A stretch of DNA of 64,000 bases from Caulobacter sp. BP25 (lineage in GTDB: Bacteria > Pseudomonadota > Alphaproteobacteria > Caulobacterales > Caulobacteraceae), in the NCBI RefSeq assembly GCF_002737755.1, contig NZ_PEGH01000004.1, positions 186,001 through 250,000 of the forward strand, given 5' to 3'. This document shows positions 28,186 through 37,800 of the stretch, in pieces. Below the pieces are notes generated by a model. That model was given only the letters and a program-made list of their open reading frames with translations, searched no databases and was not told the DNA's origin. The position numbers and the translations under genes are program-made. How positions within the stretch are numbered: the first letter of the stretch is position 1; every line of letters begins with the position of its first letter.

Positions 28186-28647
28186 CTACATGTGAAGCGC
28201 CTGCTCCAGGGAGAAGGCCAGCGAGACGGCCGCGCCGGCGGTCAGCAGGGTTCGCATGCGGGGACGCCAGGTCGGGCCCTCGTGATTGGTCACGTCCCAA
28301 ACCCATTGCAGCAGCAGGACCAGCAGGAAGCCCGAAAGCTGCCAGGCCGGCTCGAATCTCAACTCACCCAGCAGAAGGCCGAAGCCGGCCAGCGGGAAGA
28401 GCAGCGAGAGGCCAAGGACCGACCAGCGGGGACTGGGATTTTCGATCTCCAGGCCCGTCCGCACGCCGCCAAAATAGGACACCATCGCGGTCGAATAGGC
28501 CAGAAGCGCTACGAGCGCGGGGCCCTTGGCGTCGGCTGGGCCGTAGCAGAAAAAGGCCGACGAGACGAAGAATGGGATGAGGGTCGATAAACCAAAGACC
28601 CATACCGCCGGAGGAACCGGCGTCCGCCCGCCCACGGACTCGTTCAT
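28186..28647 (-). CDS. DUF3429-like small membrane protein
   Basis: A 153-residue integral membrane protein with about five hydrophobic helices and the conserved stretch LLAYSTAMVSYFGGVRTGLE, which matches DUF3429 proteins. GAAGGAG precedes the ATG at 28647. A stem (GGAAGGC/GCCTTCC) immediately upstream of the ribosome binding site could influence translation. Function unknown. It converges on pdeM with ten bases between stops. Confidence 0.75.
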   Translation of the reverse strand: MNESVGGRTPVPPAVWVFGLSTLIPFFVSSAFFCYGPADAKGPALVALLAYSTAMVSYFGGVRTGLEIENPSPRWSVLGLSLLFPLAGFGLLLGELRFEPAWQLSGFLLVLLLQWVWDVTNHEGPTWRPRMRTLLTAGAAVSLAFSLEQALHM

Positions 28648-28788
28648 GATCTGCTCCTTCGGAAGGCAAGCGAAGCCGCCTTCCCTGCCCCGGCGCGACT
28701 ATTACCGACACGAAGCGATAGGTCCACGGACGATCTTTGGGGAAAGAACGCGGCGCGCGCACGGTCAGGGGGCAAAGGGCGCCGCCAA

Positions 28789-31659
28789 TTAGTGGGCGGC
28801 GGTCGCCAGGCGGCTCAGGGTTTCACCCTCGACCTCGCCGGAGGCCAGAAGCCCCTGGTCGCGCTGGTAGGCGGCGATCGCCATCCGCAGCGCGGGCGAC
28901 GCCAGGCCGTCCCGAGGACCCTGATAGTAGCCAAGCTTCGACAGGGCCTGCTGCGCCGTCACGAGACCGTCGCGGGCCACACTGGCCGGCTTAGCCAGGG
29001 CCGCAGTCTGAATAGGCGATTGGGCGCGGAAGGCCTGAGCCGAGCGATCCGCCGTCTGGAGGGCTTCGGCGGTCAGTTGCGGGCGCAAAGCGTTGGAGCG
29101 GCTGCGAGCCGTCGAGTCGCCGGCCCGGCCTGCGATCACGTACCACTTGTAGGCCTCGGCCGCGTTCTGGCTGACGCCAAGACCGCTCTCGTAGAGCTGG
29201 GCCAGATTAAACTGGCTGTCGACGAGACCAGTCTCTGCGGCCTTACGGAACCAAAGGGCCGCCTGGGTGGAATTGCGCGAGCCGCCCTCGCCCTTGAAAT
29301 AGTAGAGCGCCAGGTTGTGCATGGCGCGGGGATCGCCGCCGTTGGCCGCTCGCTCGCTCCAGCGACGGGCCTCGACCATATCGCGCTTGAGGCCGCCCTT
29401 GCCGCTTTCGAGCAGCTTGGACAGATAGAATTGCGCGGGCGGATAGCCATCGTTCGCGGCCCGCTTGAGACCTTCAAGGCCGCTCCGATCGCCCGTCTCG
29501 ATCTTACGGATGGATTCGGCGAACAACGCCTTGGAGTCGTCCGACGGGGTCGCAGCGATCTCAGAAAGGGCCGGCGCGGCGGGGGTGGCCGTTAGGGCCA
29601 CCGAGGCGCGCGAGCTGCTGTGCGGAGCGCCGGCCTGGACCGACTTTTCGGTCACGAGGGCTTTCGCGGCGCGGATCTCGCTGGCGCTGGCGCTAGCGTT
29701 CTGATCGCCCAGCAGCAGCAGGCCGCCGACGCAAGCGCCGACGACGGCGGCGCTGCCGATCGCGACCGCCACGCTGGCGACCGTCGTCCCGATGCGGCGC
29801 TTGGGCTTGTTGGCCGAGAAGGCGCCAAAGCCGCCAAAAAGCGACCCGCCGCCGGTCTTCTCGCTCTTGGCCTTGCGGCCAGCGCCAAGACCCTTGGCGT
29901 CCTCTGCGGCGGCGGCGCGGGCGGCCGCGCGGGCTTGCTCGATGATCTCGCGGGTCGACAGCGGACGCTCCGGCTCGACCGGCGCGGCTATGGAAGCCTC
30001 GGCCAGCTCGTCCTCGTCGTCTATCGCCTCCTCAAAGGCGAAGTCCTGTTTGTCGAACCCATCGTCCTCAGGCTCGTCGAGGGGGAACTCCGCCGCGTCG
30101 ATGTCGCGGTCGGCCGGCGGCGGTGCGTCGAAGACGTCGTCACCGGTGAAGGGCGAGGCCTCGCCAAGGACCATGTCATCTTCGAAGGGCGCGGCGGGCG
30201 GGGGCGTGAACTCGGTGACGGGTTCTGGCTCGGGTCCCGGCGGCGGCGGCGCGACGGGCTCCTGCTTGCGCTGGGCCTCCAGCAGGCGATTGTCGATCTT
30301 GTCGCGCGCTTCCTCCAGCATGCGAAGCGTGCGCTCTTCGCTTTGACGGATGCGGTCGAGGAGCTCCTGGCTGGAGCGCTCGTGACGCTGGTTCAGGCGC
30401 TCGGTGACTCGCGCGACCTGTTCGCCGACATCGTCGATCGCCAAGGCGTTCCGGCGCTCTGCGCTGCCAATGCGTTCAGTCAGCCGTTCGGTGATGCGCG
30501 CGATCTCCGCGCCAAGCTTTTCAAGCGCTTGACCCTGAACGCTGTCGGCGCGGTTCAGGCGGGTCTCGACGCTGGCGGCGATGCGAGCGACTTCGCCGCC
30601 GACCTGCTCGATCGCGGCGGCGCTGCGGCTTTCCGCAGTCTGGACGCGGCGGTTGAAGGCGTCGGCGACGTTGACGACTTCACGCCCCATGCGCTCGATC
30701 GCCTGAGCCGAGCGCTGCTCGGCGGCCTCGACGTGGGCGGCCATCTCGCCCAGCTTGCGCTCCATCCGGTCAAAGCGGCCGTCGGCGCTATCGCGCAGCC
30801 TTTCGGCCATCTCCAGGCGCGCGGCGTCCATCTTTTCGCTGAGTGTGGCGGCCAGGCTGTCCAGGCGCTCTTGCATGCCAGCGGCCGGGTTGGCGTTCTC
30901 GACGACGCCCAGTCGCTCGTCCAGCGTGGCGAACGACGTGCTGAGTTCACGCAGGGCTTCACTCGTGCGGGTCTCGGCGGCCTCGAGCCGCTCGCCCAGC
31001 CGGGCCACGACGGCCTCGACCAGCTCGTTTGGGTCTTGCGGTTGCGGCGCGGCCTGGGCGTCCAGTCGAGCCTCGAGGGCGGCGATGGCTTCGCGGGTGC
31101 GGGCCTCGCCGTCATAGAGGTGGCCCGCGACCTTGCCCAAGGCGCCTTCCAGCGCGCGCAGGGCTTCTACCGAGCGCGGCCCCGCCGCCTCGGCCTCGAT
31201 CCGACGCACGCGCTCGGCGGTGCGAAGCTGTTCGGTCTTAAGGTCGTCCACCGCGCCTTCGAAGCGGGCGGCGACAGCGATGTGCTCGCGCTCGGTGCGG
31301 CCAAGGCGCGCGATGGCGTCACGGACGGAATGGTCGATGCCAGAGATGGCGGCGGCGCTACGCCCCTCGGCCACTTCGATCCGGCGGGTCAGGCGGTCCA
31401 GCGCCACGGCGACGCGGCCGACTTGATCGGTCTGTTCGGCGATCTCGGCGCGCGACGGCCCGTCCCGAACGACTTCCAGATGATCGCGGCTGTGCGCATC
31501 GTCTTGGGCAGCGCGATAGTCGGCCTGACCATCGCCCTCGATGATCATCCGGTTCAGCCATTCGCCCAAGGTCATGCCGGAGCGACGCGCGAGGTCCTTT
31601 GCGACCTCCCGTGCCTTGGGGTCTATCCCCTTAACGCTCCATGGCGAAGCCGCCGTCAT
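28789..31659 (-). CDS. podJ: Polar localisation factor PodJ
   Basis: A 956-residue bitopic protein. The N-terminal MTAASPWSVKGIDPKAREVA and GMTLGEWLNRMI are followed by long coiled coils (about 55-465), an acidic proline-rich disordered region (about 466-590), and one membrane segment (about 625-650, after KPKRRIG). The periplasmic part has Sel1-type TPR repeats (about 715-845) and a C-terminal peptidoglycan-binding-like domain with LSKLGYYQGPRDGLASPALR. In Caulobacter PodJ marks the new pole, recruits PleC and scaffolds pilus and holdfast assembly; periplasmic processing yields a short form. Three GANTC sites upstream agree with CcrM/GcrA control. Confidence 0.95.
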   Translation of the reverse strand: MTAASPWSVKGIDPKAREVAKDLARRSGMTLGEWLNRMIIEGDGQADYRAAQDDAHSRDHLEVVRDGPSRAEIAEQTDQVGRVAVALDRLTRRIEVAEGRSAAAISGIDHSVRDAIARLGRTEREHIAVAARFEGAVDDLKTEQLRTAERVRRIEAEAAGPRSVEALRALEGALGKVAGHLYDGEARTREAIAALEARLDAQAAPQPQDPNELVEAVVARLGERLEAAETRTSEALRELSTSFATLDERLGVVENANPAAGMQERLDSLAATLSEKMDAARLEMAERLRDSADGRFDRMERKLGEMAAHVEAAEQRSAQAIERMGREVVNVADAFNRRVQTAESRSAAAIEQVGGEVARIAASVETRLNRADSVQGQALEKLGAEIARITERLTERIGSAERRNALAIDDVGEQVARVTERLNQRHERSSQELLDRIRQSEERTLRMLEEARDKIDNRLLEAQRKQEPVAPPPPGPEPEPVTEFTPPPAAPFEDDMVLGEASPFTGDDVFDAPPPADRDIDAAEFPLDEPEDDGFDKQDFAFEEAIDDEDELAEASIAAPVEPERPLSTREIIEQARAAARAAAAEDAKGLGAGRKAKSEKTGGGSLFGGFGAFSANKPKRRIGTTVASVAVAIGSAAVVGACVGGLLLLGDQNASASASEIRAAKALVTEKSVQAGAPHSSSRASVALTATPAAPALSEIAATPSDDSKALFAESIRKIETGDRSGLEGLKRAANDGYPPAQFYLSKLLESGKGGLKRDMVEARRWSERAANGGDPRAMHNLALYYFKGEGGSRNSTQAALWFRKAAETGLVDSQFNLAQLYESGLGVSQNAAEAYKWYVIAGRAGDSTARSRSNALRPQLTAEALQTADRSAQAFRAQSPIQTAALAKPASVARDGLVTAQQALSKLGYYQGPRDGLASPALRMAIAAYQRDQGLLASGEVEGETLSRLATAAH

Positions 31660-31661
31660 GC

Positions 31662-31832
31662 GAATCTATCTCCCCGCATCTGGGGAAAACGCTAGTCAGC
31701 GATTCCTAGAGTGTAAACGCGACCTAAACGCTAGATATAGCGTGCCAAGAATTCACTGTGGAGGAATCGGGACACGGGTCCGTAGTTCTGTAGCGTGGTT
31801 CAAAAGCAAGAGGGTTAACGCGACTTAACCAT
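31662..31832. promoter_or_regulatory. podJ promoter region with three GANTC sites and a CtrA-type box
   Basis: GANTC occurs at 31662-31666, 31701-31705 and 31764-31768, upstream of podJ. At 31815-31832 TTAA-N6-TTAACCAT combines the two known CtrA motif forms, although the canonical spacing is seven. The box lies about 160 bp from the podJ start and 36 bp from the divergent small gene at 31868, so it could serve either. Binding is inferred. Confidence 0.6.
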
Positions 31833-31867
31833 TTGCCAGGCATATTGTCGCAGGCCTAGAAGCCGCC

Positions 31868-32083
31868 ATGGACCTGACCCTGACCCTTGTGGCCTGTGCC
31901 CTCTTCCTTGTCCTCGCCATCGTCTGCGGCTGGCGCGGCGCGCGTCCGATCAATATTCTAAAGGGCCCGCGCCTGATCCCCTGGCGGCCGCTGATGATGA
32001 TCTGCGTCGTCGCCCTGATGCTGATGTTGGTGCATCTGGCCAACCTTCTGGGGTTCCAGACCGGTAACCCACCGCGCTACTAG
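31868..32083 (+). CDS. Small two-helix membrane protein
   Basis: A 71-residue protein with two hydrophobic helices: LTLTLVACALFLVLAIVCGW and PLMMICVVALMLMLVHLANL, separated by a basic loop (RGARPINILKGPRLIP). The start at 31868 follows a CtrA-type box by 36 bp, suggesting cell-cycle control. The stop overlaps the mprF-like gene by four bases. Function unknown; size and topology suggest a small regulatory or assembly protein. Confidence 0.65.
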   Translation: MDLTLTLVACALFLVLAIVCGWRGARPINILKGPRLIPWRPLMMICVVALMLMLVHLANLLGFQTGNPPRY

Positions 32084-33732
32084 GTCGCGGCCTTCTTCGG
32101 GCGCTTTGTCAGGCCCGAGACCCCTCCGGACGACAGCAAACCGATATCGGCGAGCAGGAATGGGATGGCCCATTTCTGGGGCGCGGCAATGTAACGCGGC
32201 TGCCAGACAGGGTCATATTTATCTTTGTACCGTCGAACACCCTGGAAATTGTAGATTTCCTCGCCGCGCTCGTAGAGCAGCCGGCCGACCCGGGACATGA
32301 TCGGCGCCAAGCGGCGGTCCTCCAGCCCGGCTAGCGGCGCCACGCCGAACTCGAACGCCTGATAGCCCTCGTCCTTGCCCCACTGAAGCAACTCGACGAA
32401 CAGGTAGTCCATGACGTTCTTGGGCGCTTCGTCGGAATAGCGCATCAGGTCCATCGAGAAGGCGGTCTTCGAGGCCGTCAGCCACAAGGTGGCGAAGGCG
32501 ACGATCTTGCCTTCCTCACCACGCACCACGGCCACGGGGAACTCGGCGACATAGCGCGGGTCGAACCCGCCCATCGAGAAGCTCTTCTCGCCGCCGGCGT
32601 GATGCCCCAGCCAGGAGTCGGAGATCGCCTTCAGCTCATCCATGATCGCATTGGCCGCGCCCACCGGCAGGACCTCGAAGGCGGCGCCGCCCTCCCCGGC
32701 CTTGCGCCAGTTGCGGCGCAGGACCTCGCGACGGCGGCCGACCAGGCTGAACGCCTCCAGCGGCACGGCAGCGCTCTCGCCAGTCTTCTGGATGGCGAGG
32801 CCAAGGTCCACGGTGTCGGGCAAATCGTCAGGCCCCAGGCCGTAGAAGCCCGCCCGCGCGGCGTGGGCGTCAGCCAACTCACGGAAGCGCCAGAAGAGCT
32901 CCATCCGTTCGTCGCTCTTGCCCACCGGCGCGCCCAGCGCGATCCACGAACGCCCGCGCACGCCGAACATCAGGAAGCTTTCGCCCGACGCTGAGAATAA
33001 GAAACGCTTGTCGCCCAGCAGAGCGAGATTTGCGCTGGGCTCGGCATCCTCGGCCTTGGCGAGGATAGCCCGCACCCGATCGAACTCCGGATCGGTGTCA
33101 TCGACCACGGCGGGCGTCGCGGCGGTCGAGATCAACCGCCAGATCCCCACCGCCAGGAGCACGATGGCGGCGGCCACCGACGAGCGGATGGCGCGGGCGG
33201 CCTCATTGTGGTCCTGAAGGATGCGGATCCAGGACTTGTCGGCGAACTCCGTATGCTGGAACGACCACCAGCCCAGCAGCCCCGCTCCTCCGATCGCCGC
33301 GGCGGCCGAGAGAAGCCACCCGGGGGTGATCTCCATCTTGGACAGCGCCGCCTTCCGCGGGAAAGCCTCTCGGAACGGCAGGATGGCCAGGAAGCACAGC
33401 AGCAGCATCGCCGTCTCTTCCCAGTTCAGCCCCTTGAAGATCGCAAGCACCGCTGCCGAGGCCAGCACGATCAGGGCCGCCCACCACGCCGCGCCCAGGC
33501 GTGAGCGCAGGCCGAAGGCCAGAAGCAGCAGCACCAACCCCAGGATCGAAGAAAAGAAGTGGCTGATCTCAATCAGCAGGTCAGGCGCGAAGGCGAGAAG
33601 CAGCAGAAAGCGGGTAGGCTCGGAAGGCGTGGCCCCCGAGGCCAGAAGCATGACCCCGGCCGACGCGGTCAGGATCGCCGCCAGGGTGGGGGCGATCGCC
33701 AGGGCCGCGGGCCTGAAAACTGTCGAGGACAT
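32080..33732 (-). CDS. MprF/LpiA-like phosphatidylglycerol aminoacyltransferase
   Basis: A 550-residue protein: five or six membrane helices (residues 10-210) followed by a DUF2156 GNAT-fold catalytic domain (residues about 230-520) with FSMGGFDPRYVAEFPVAVV and FEFGVAPLAGLEDR. Full-size MprF is about 850 residues, so this lacks part of the N-terminal flippase bundle. MprF enzymes add lysine or alanine from tRNA to phosphatidylglycerol, lowering surface charge. The acvB partner usually next to alphaproteobacterial lpiA is absent here. Amino acid used is unknown. Confidence 0.85.
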   Translation of the reverse strand: MSSTVFRPAALAIAPTLAAILTASAGVMLLASGATPSEPTRFLLLLAFAPDLLIEISHFFSSILGLVLLLLAFGLRSRLGAAWWAALIVLASAAVLAIFKGLNWEETAMLLLCFLAILPFREAFPRKAALSKMEITPGWLLSAAAAIGGAGLLGWWSFQHTEFADKSWIRILQDHNEAARAIRSSVAAAIVLLAVGIWRLISTAATPAVVDDTDPEFDRVRAILAKAEDAEPSANLALLGDKRFLFSASGESFLMFGVRGRSWIALGAPVGKSDERMELFWRFRELADAHAARAGFYGLGPDDLPDTVDLGLAIQKTGESAAVPLEAFSLVGRRREVLRRNWRKAGEGGAAFEVLPVGAANAIMDELKAISDSWLGHHAGGEKSFSMGGFDPRYVAEFPVAVVRGEEGKIVAFATLWLTASKTAFSMDLMRYSDEAPKNVMDYLFVELLQWGKDEGYQAFEFGVAPLAGLEDRRLAPIMSRVGRLLYERGEEIYNFQGVRRYKDKYDPVWQPRYIAAPQKWAIPFLLADIGLLSSGGVSGLTKRPKKAAT

Positions 33733-33927
33733 CCAGATCCCGGAAGGACGAATCCCTGACGGGATCCAGCAGTGTCCTCATATAGCCTGCAAGTTTGAAG
33801 CGGTCGTGGCTCTTGAAGCGAACGAACGTTTGAATCGACTTGCCCAAGCCGAAGCGAGGCGTAGTGTGGGTGGTGGCGCGCCACGAGACGCGCCCGACGA
33901 AGAATGTTCGCTTAGGGAGATGAGACG

Positions 33928-35132
33928 ATGGCCGATTTCGGGGAACCGAACTCGACGCCTTCCGCGCCGAGACCCGCGCCTGGCTGGAAGCCAACTATCC
34001 CAAGTCCCTGAGCGCGCCGATGGCCGAGGACGAGGCGCCGTGGGGCGGCCGCAAGATGGTCTGGCAGAACCCCGACGCCAAGCTTTGGCTGGAGCGCATG
34101 GCCGAGCGCGGCTGGACCGCGCCCATGTGGCCCAGGGAATATGGCGGCGGCGGGCTCTCCAAGACCCAGAACAAGGTGCTGGAGCAAGAGCTGCGTCGCC
34201 TCAAGGCTCGCCCGGCCCTGATGAGCTTCGGCGTCTGGATGCTGGGCCCGGTCCTTCTCGAATACGCAACCGAGGAACAGAAGCAGCGCTTCCTGCCCCA
34301 GATCGTGCGCGGCGAAATCCGCTGGTGCCAGGGCTACAGCGAGCCCGGCGCGGGCTCGGACCTGGCCTCCCTTCAGACCAAGTGCGAAGATAAGGGCGAC
34401 CACTATCTGATCAACGGCCAGAAGGTCTGGACCAGCTATGCCGACCAGGCCGACTGGATTTTCTGCCTGGTTCGCACGGACACGACCAAGAAGCACGAGG
34501 GCATCTCGTTCGTGCTGTTCGACATGACCTCTCCCGGCGTCGAGGCCCGCCCAATCAAGCTAATCAGCGGCTCCTCGCCCTTCTGCGAGACCTTCTTCGA
34601 CAATGTGAAGGTCCCCAAGGAACAGCTGGTCGGCAAGCTTAACGGCGGCTGGGACATCGCCAAGCGCCTGCTCCAGTACGAGCGTCAGAACATCAGCGCC
34701 TCGGGTTTCGGCGGCGGCGGTGGTCTGTCGCCCGTCGAGGCGGCCAAGGCGGAGCTCGGCGTCGACGCCGAGGGCCGGATCGCCGACGGCGACTTCCGCG
34801 CGCGCCTCGCGGCCCATTCAATGGACGCCCACGCCTTCATGCTGACCGTGCGCCGGGCCGAGGCGGAGTCCAAGCAGGGCTCGGGCCCCAGCGCCGCCGT
34901 CTCGATCATCAAGTACGCCGCCGCCAAGATGAACCAGGAGCGCACCGAGCTTCTGGTCGAGGCGCTGGGTCTCCAAGGCCTGGGCTGGGAGGGCGAAGGC
35001 TTCAGCGCCGAGGCGCTGGCCGCGCCGCGCGCCATGCTGCGCGCCAAGGGCAACTCGATCGAGGGCGGCACCAGCGAGGTGAACCTCAACGTCGTCGCCA
35101 AGCGCGTCCTAGGCCTGCTGGACCACCAATAG
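33928..35132 (+). CDS. Acyl-CoA dehydrogenase, N-terminus displaced by an apparent one-base deletion
   Basis: The uninterrupted frame starts at 34020 (370 aa). The preceding bases 33945-34019 encode TELDAFRAETRAWLEANYPK, a typical dehydrogenase N-terminal helix, in the same frame but without a start codon. The ATG at 33928 with GGGAGA upstream is one base out of phase. Adding one G to the run at 33940-33943 would join them into a 401-residue protein starting MADFGGTELDAF. Family motifs include WCQGYSEPGAGSDLASLQT, QKVWTSYADQADW and GTSEVNLNVVAKRVLGLL. It probably works with the next gene in fatty-acid or side-chain oxidation. Confidence 0.88.
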
Positions 35133-35204
35133 CCCTCCGCGCCGCAAGCCGCGCGCGCCGTCCGCACGGCGCGACAAGACCAAGACCTTTCTAGGAGCCT
35201 GAAC

Positions 35205-36338
35205 ATGGCCGTCCTGACCGAAGAACAGACGATGCTGCGCGACGCCGCCAAGGGCTGGGCCAGCGAAAGCGCCCCCGTCGGCGCCCTGCGCAAACTGCGC
35301 GATGGCAAGACCGGCTACAGCTTCGATCCCGCCGCCTGGGCGGAGATGGGCCAGATGGGTTGGGCCGGGGTGATCGTGCCCGAGGCCTATGACGGCTCGG
35401 CCTTCGGCCATCTGGGCCTTGGCCTGATCCTGGAGGAGACCGGGCGCACCCTGGCGGCCTCGCCCCTGCTCTCCACGGCCATGATCGCTGCTTCGGCCCT
35501 GCAACTGGCCGGCTCCGACGAGCAGAAGCAGGCCTGGCTGCCGCGCATCGCCAGCGGCGAGATCGTCGCCACACTGGCCATCGACGAAGGCTCGCACCAC
35601 GCGCCAGCCCGCACGGCGCTGACCGCCACCAGGAGCGGTTCGGGTTACGCTCTGAACGGGACCAAGAGCTTCGTACTGGACGGCGAGGCCGCCGACCTGC
35701 TGATCGTCGTCGCCCGCACGGGCGGCGTGGCGGGCCAAACCGACGGCCTCACCCTGTTTCTGGTTCCCAGCGACGCGCCGGGCGTAGAGCGCAGGCATCT
35801 AGCCTTGATCGACTCCCGCGGGGCGACCCAGATCGCCTTCGACGCCGTCGAGGTCGCGGCCGACGCCGTCCTGGGCGAGGTCGACAAAGGCTGGGCGGTG
35901 CTGGAGCCGACGCTGGACCGCGCCTATGCCGGCCTGGCCGCCGAGATGCTGGGCAGCGCCAGCGCGGCCTTCGACATCACTTTGGACTACCTGAAGACCC
36001 GCACCCAGTTTGGTCAGGTGATCGGCTCGTTCCAGGCGCTGCAACACCGCGCCGCCAAGTGGTTCACCGATCTGGAGACGACCCGCTCGTGCGTCGAGGC
36101 GGCGCTGGAAGCGTTCGATGCGGGCGCCGACACCCGCGCCCTCGCCTCACTGGCCAAGGCCAAGGCCTGCGAGCTCGTACACCTGGCCAGCAACGAAATG
36201 GTCCAGATGCACGGCGGCATCGGCATGACCGACGCCCACGACGCCGGCCTCTACATGAAGCGCGCGCGCGTCACCGAAGCGCTCTTTGGCGGCGCCAGCT
36301 TCCATCGCGACCGCTATGCGCGACTGATGGGTTTCTGA
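35205..36338 (+). CDS. Acyl-CoA dehydrogenase, second subunit-like
   Basis: A 377-residue flavoprotein family member with GWAGVIVPEAYDGSAFGHLG, NGTKSFVLDGEAADLLIVV, LKTRTQFGQVIGSFQALQHR and MHGGIGMTDAHDAGLYMKRA. It follows the first dehydrogenase by 72 bp. Tandem unequal dehydrogenases of this sort often form alpha2beta2 enzymes for CoA esters with bulky side chains, in which only one subunit keeps the catalytic Glu. I cannot assign that residue with confidence. AGGAG precedes the ATG. Confidence 0.9.
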   Translation: MAVLTEEQTMLRDAAKGWASESAPVGALRKLRDGKTGYSFDPAAWAEMGQMGWAGVIVPEAYDGSAFGHLGLGLILEETGRTLAASPLLSTAMIAASALQLAGSDEQKQAWLPRIASGEIVATLAIDEGSHHAPARTALTATRSGSGYALNGTKSFVLDGEAADLLIVVARTGGVAGQTDGLTLFLVPSDAPGVERRHLALIDSRGATQIAFDAVEVAADAVLGEVDKGWAVLEPTLDRAYAGLAAEMLGSASAAFDITLDYLKTRTQFGQVIGSFQALQHRAAKWFTDLETTRSCVEAALEAFDAGADTRALASLAKAKACELVHLASNEMVQMHGGIGMTDAHDAGLYMKRARVTEALFGGASFHRDRYARLMGF

Positions 36339-36344
36339 CGCGGC

Positions 36345-37778
<1,434 letters not shown>

Positions 37779-37800
37779 GCCGTCGCTCCTTGGCCGAAGG

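Noticed and set aside
29620-31695. 691-codon plus-strand frame across podJ
   Set aside because: Complement of the podJ coiled-coil region; no independent signals.
33790-33850. Fatty-acid regulator operator suggested by AACGAACGTT upstream of the dehydrogenases
   Set aside because: The palindrome is short and imperfect and no matching second site or regulator gene is in the window.
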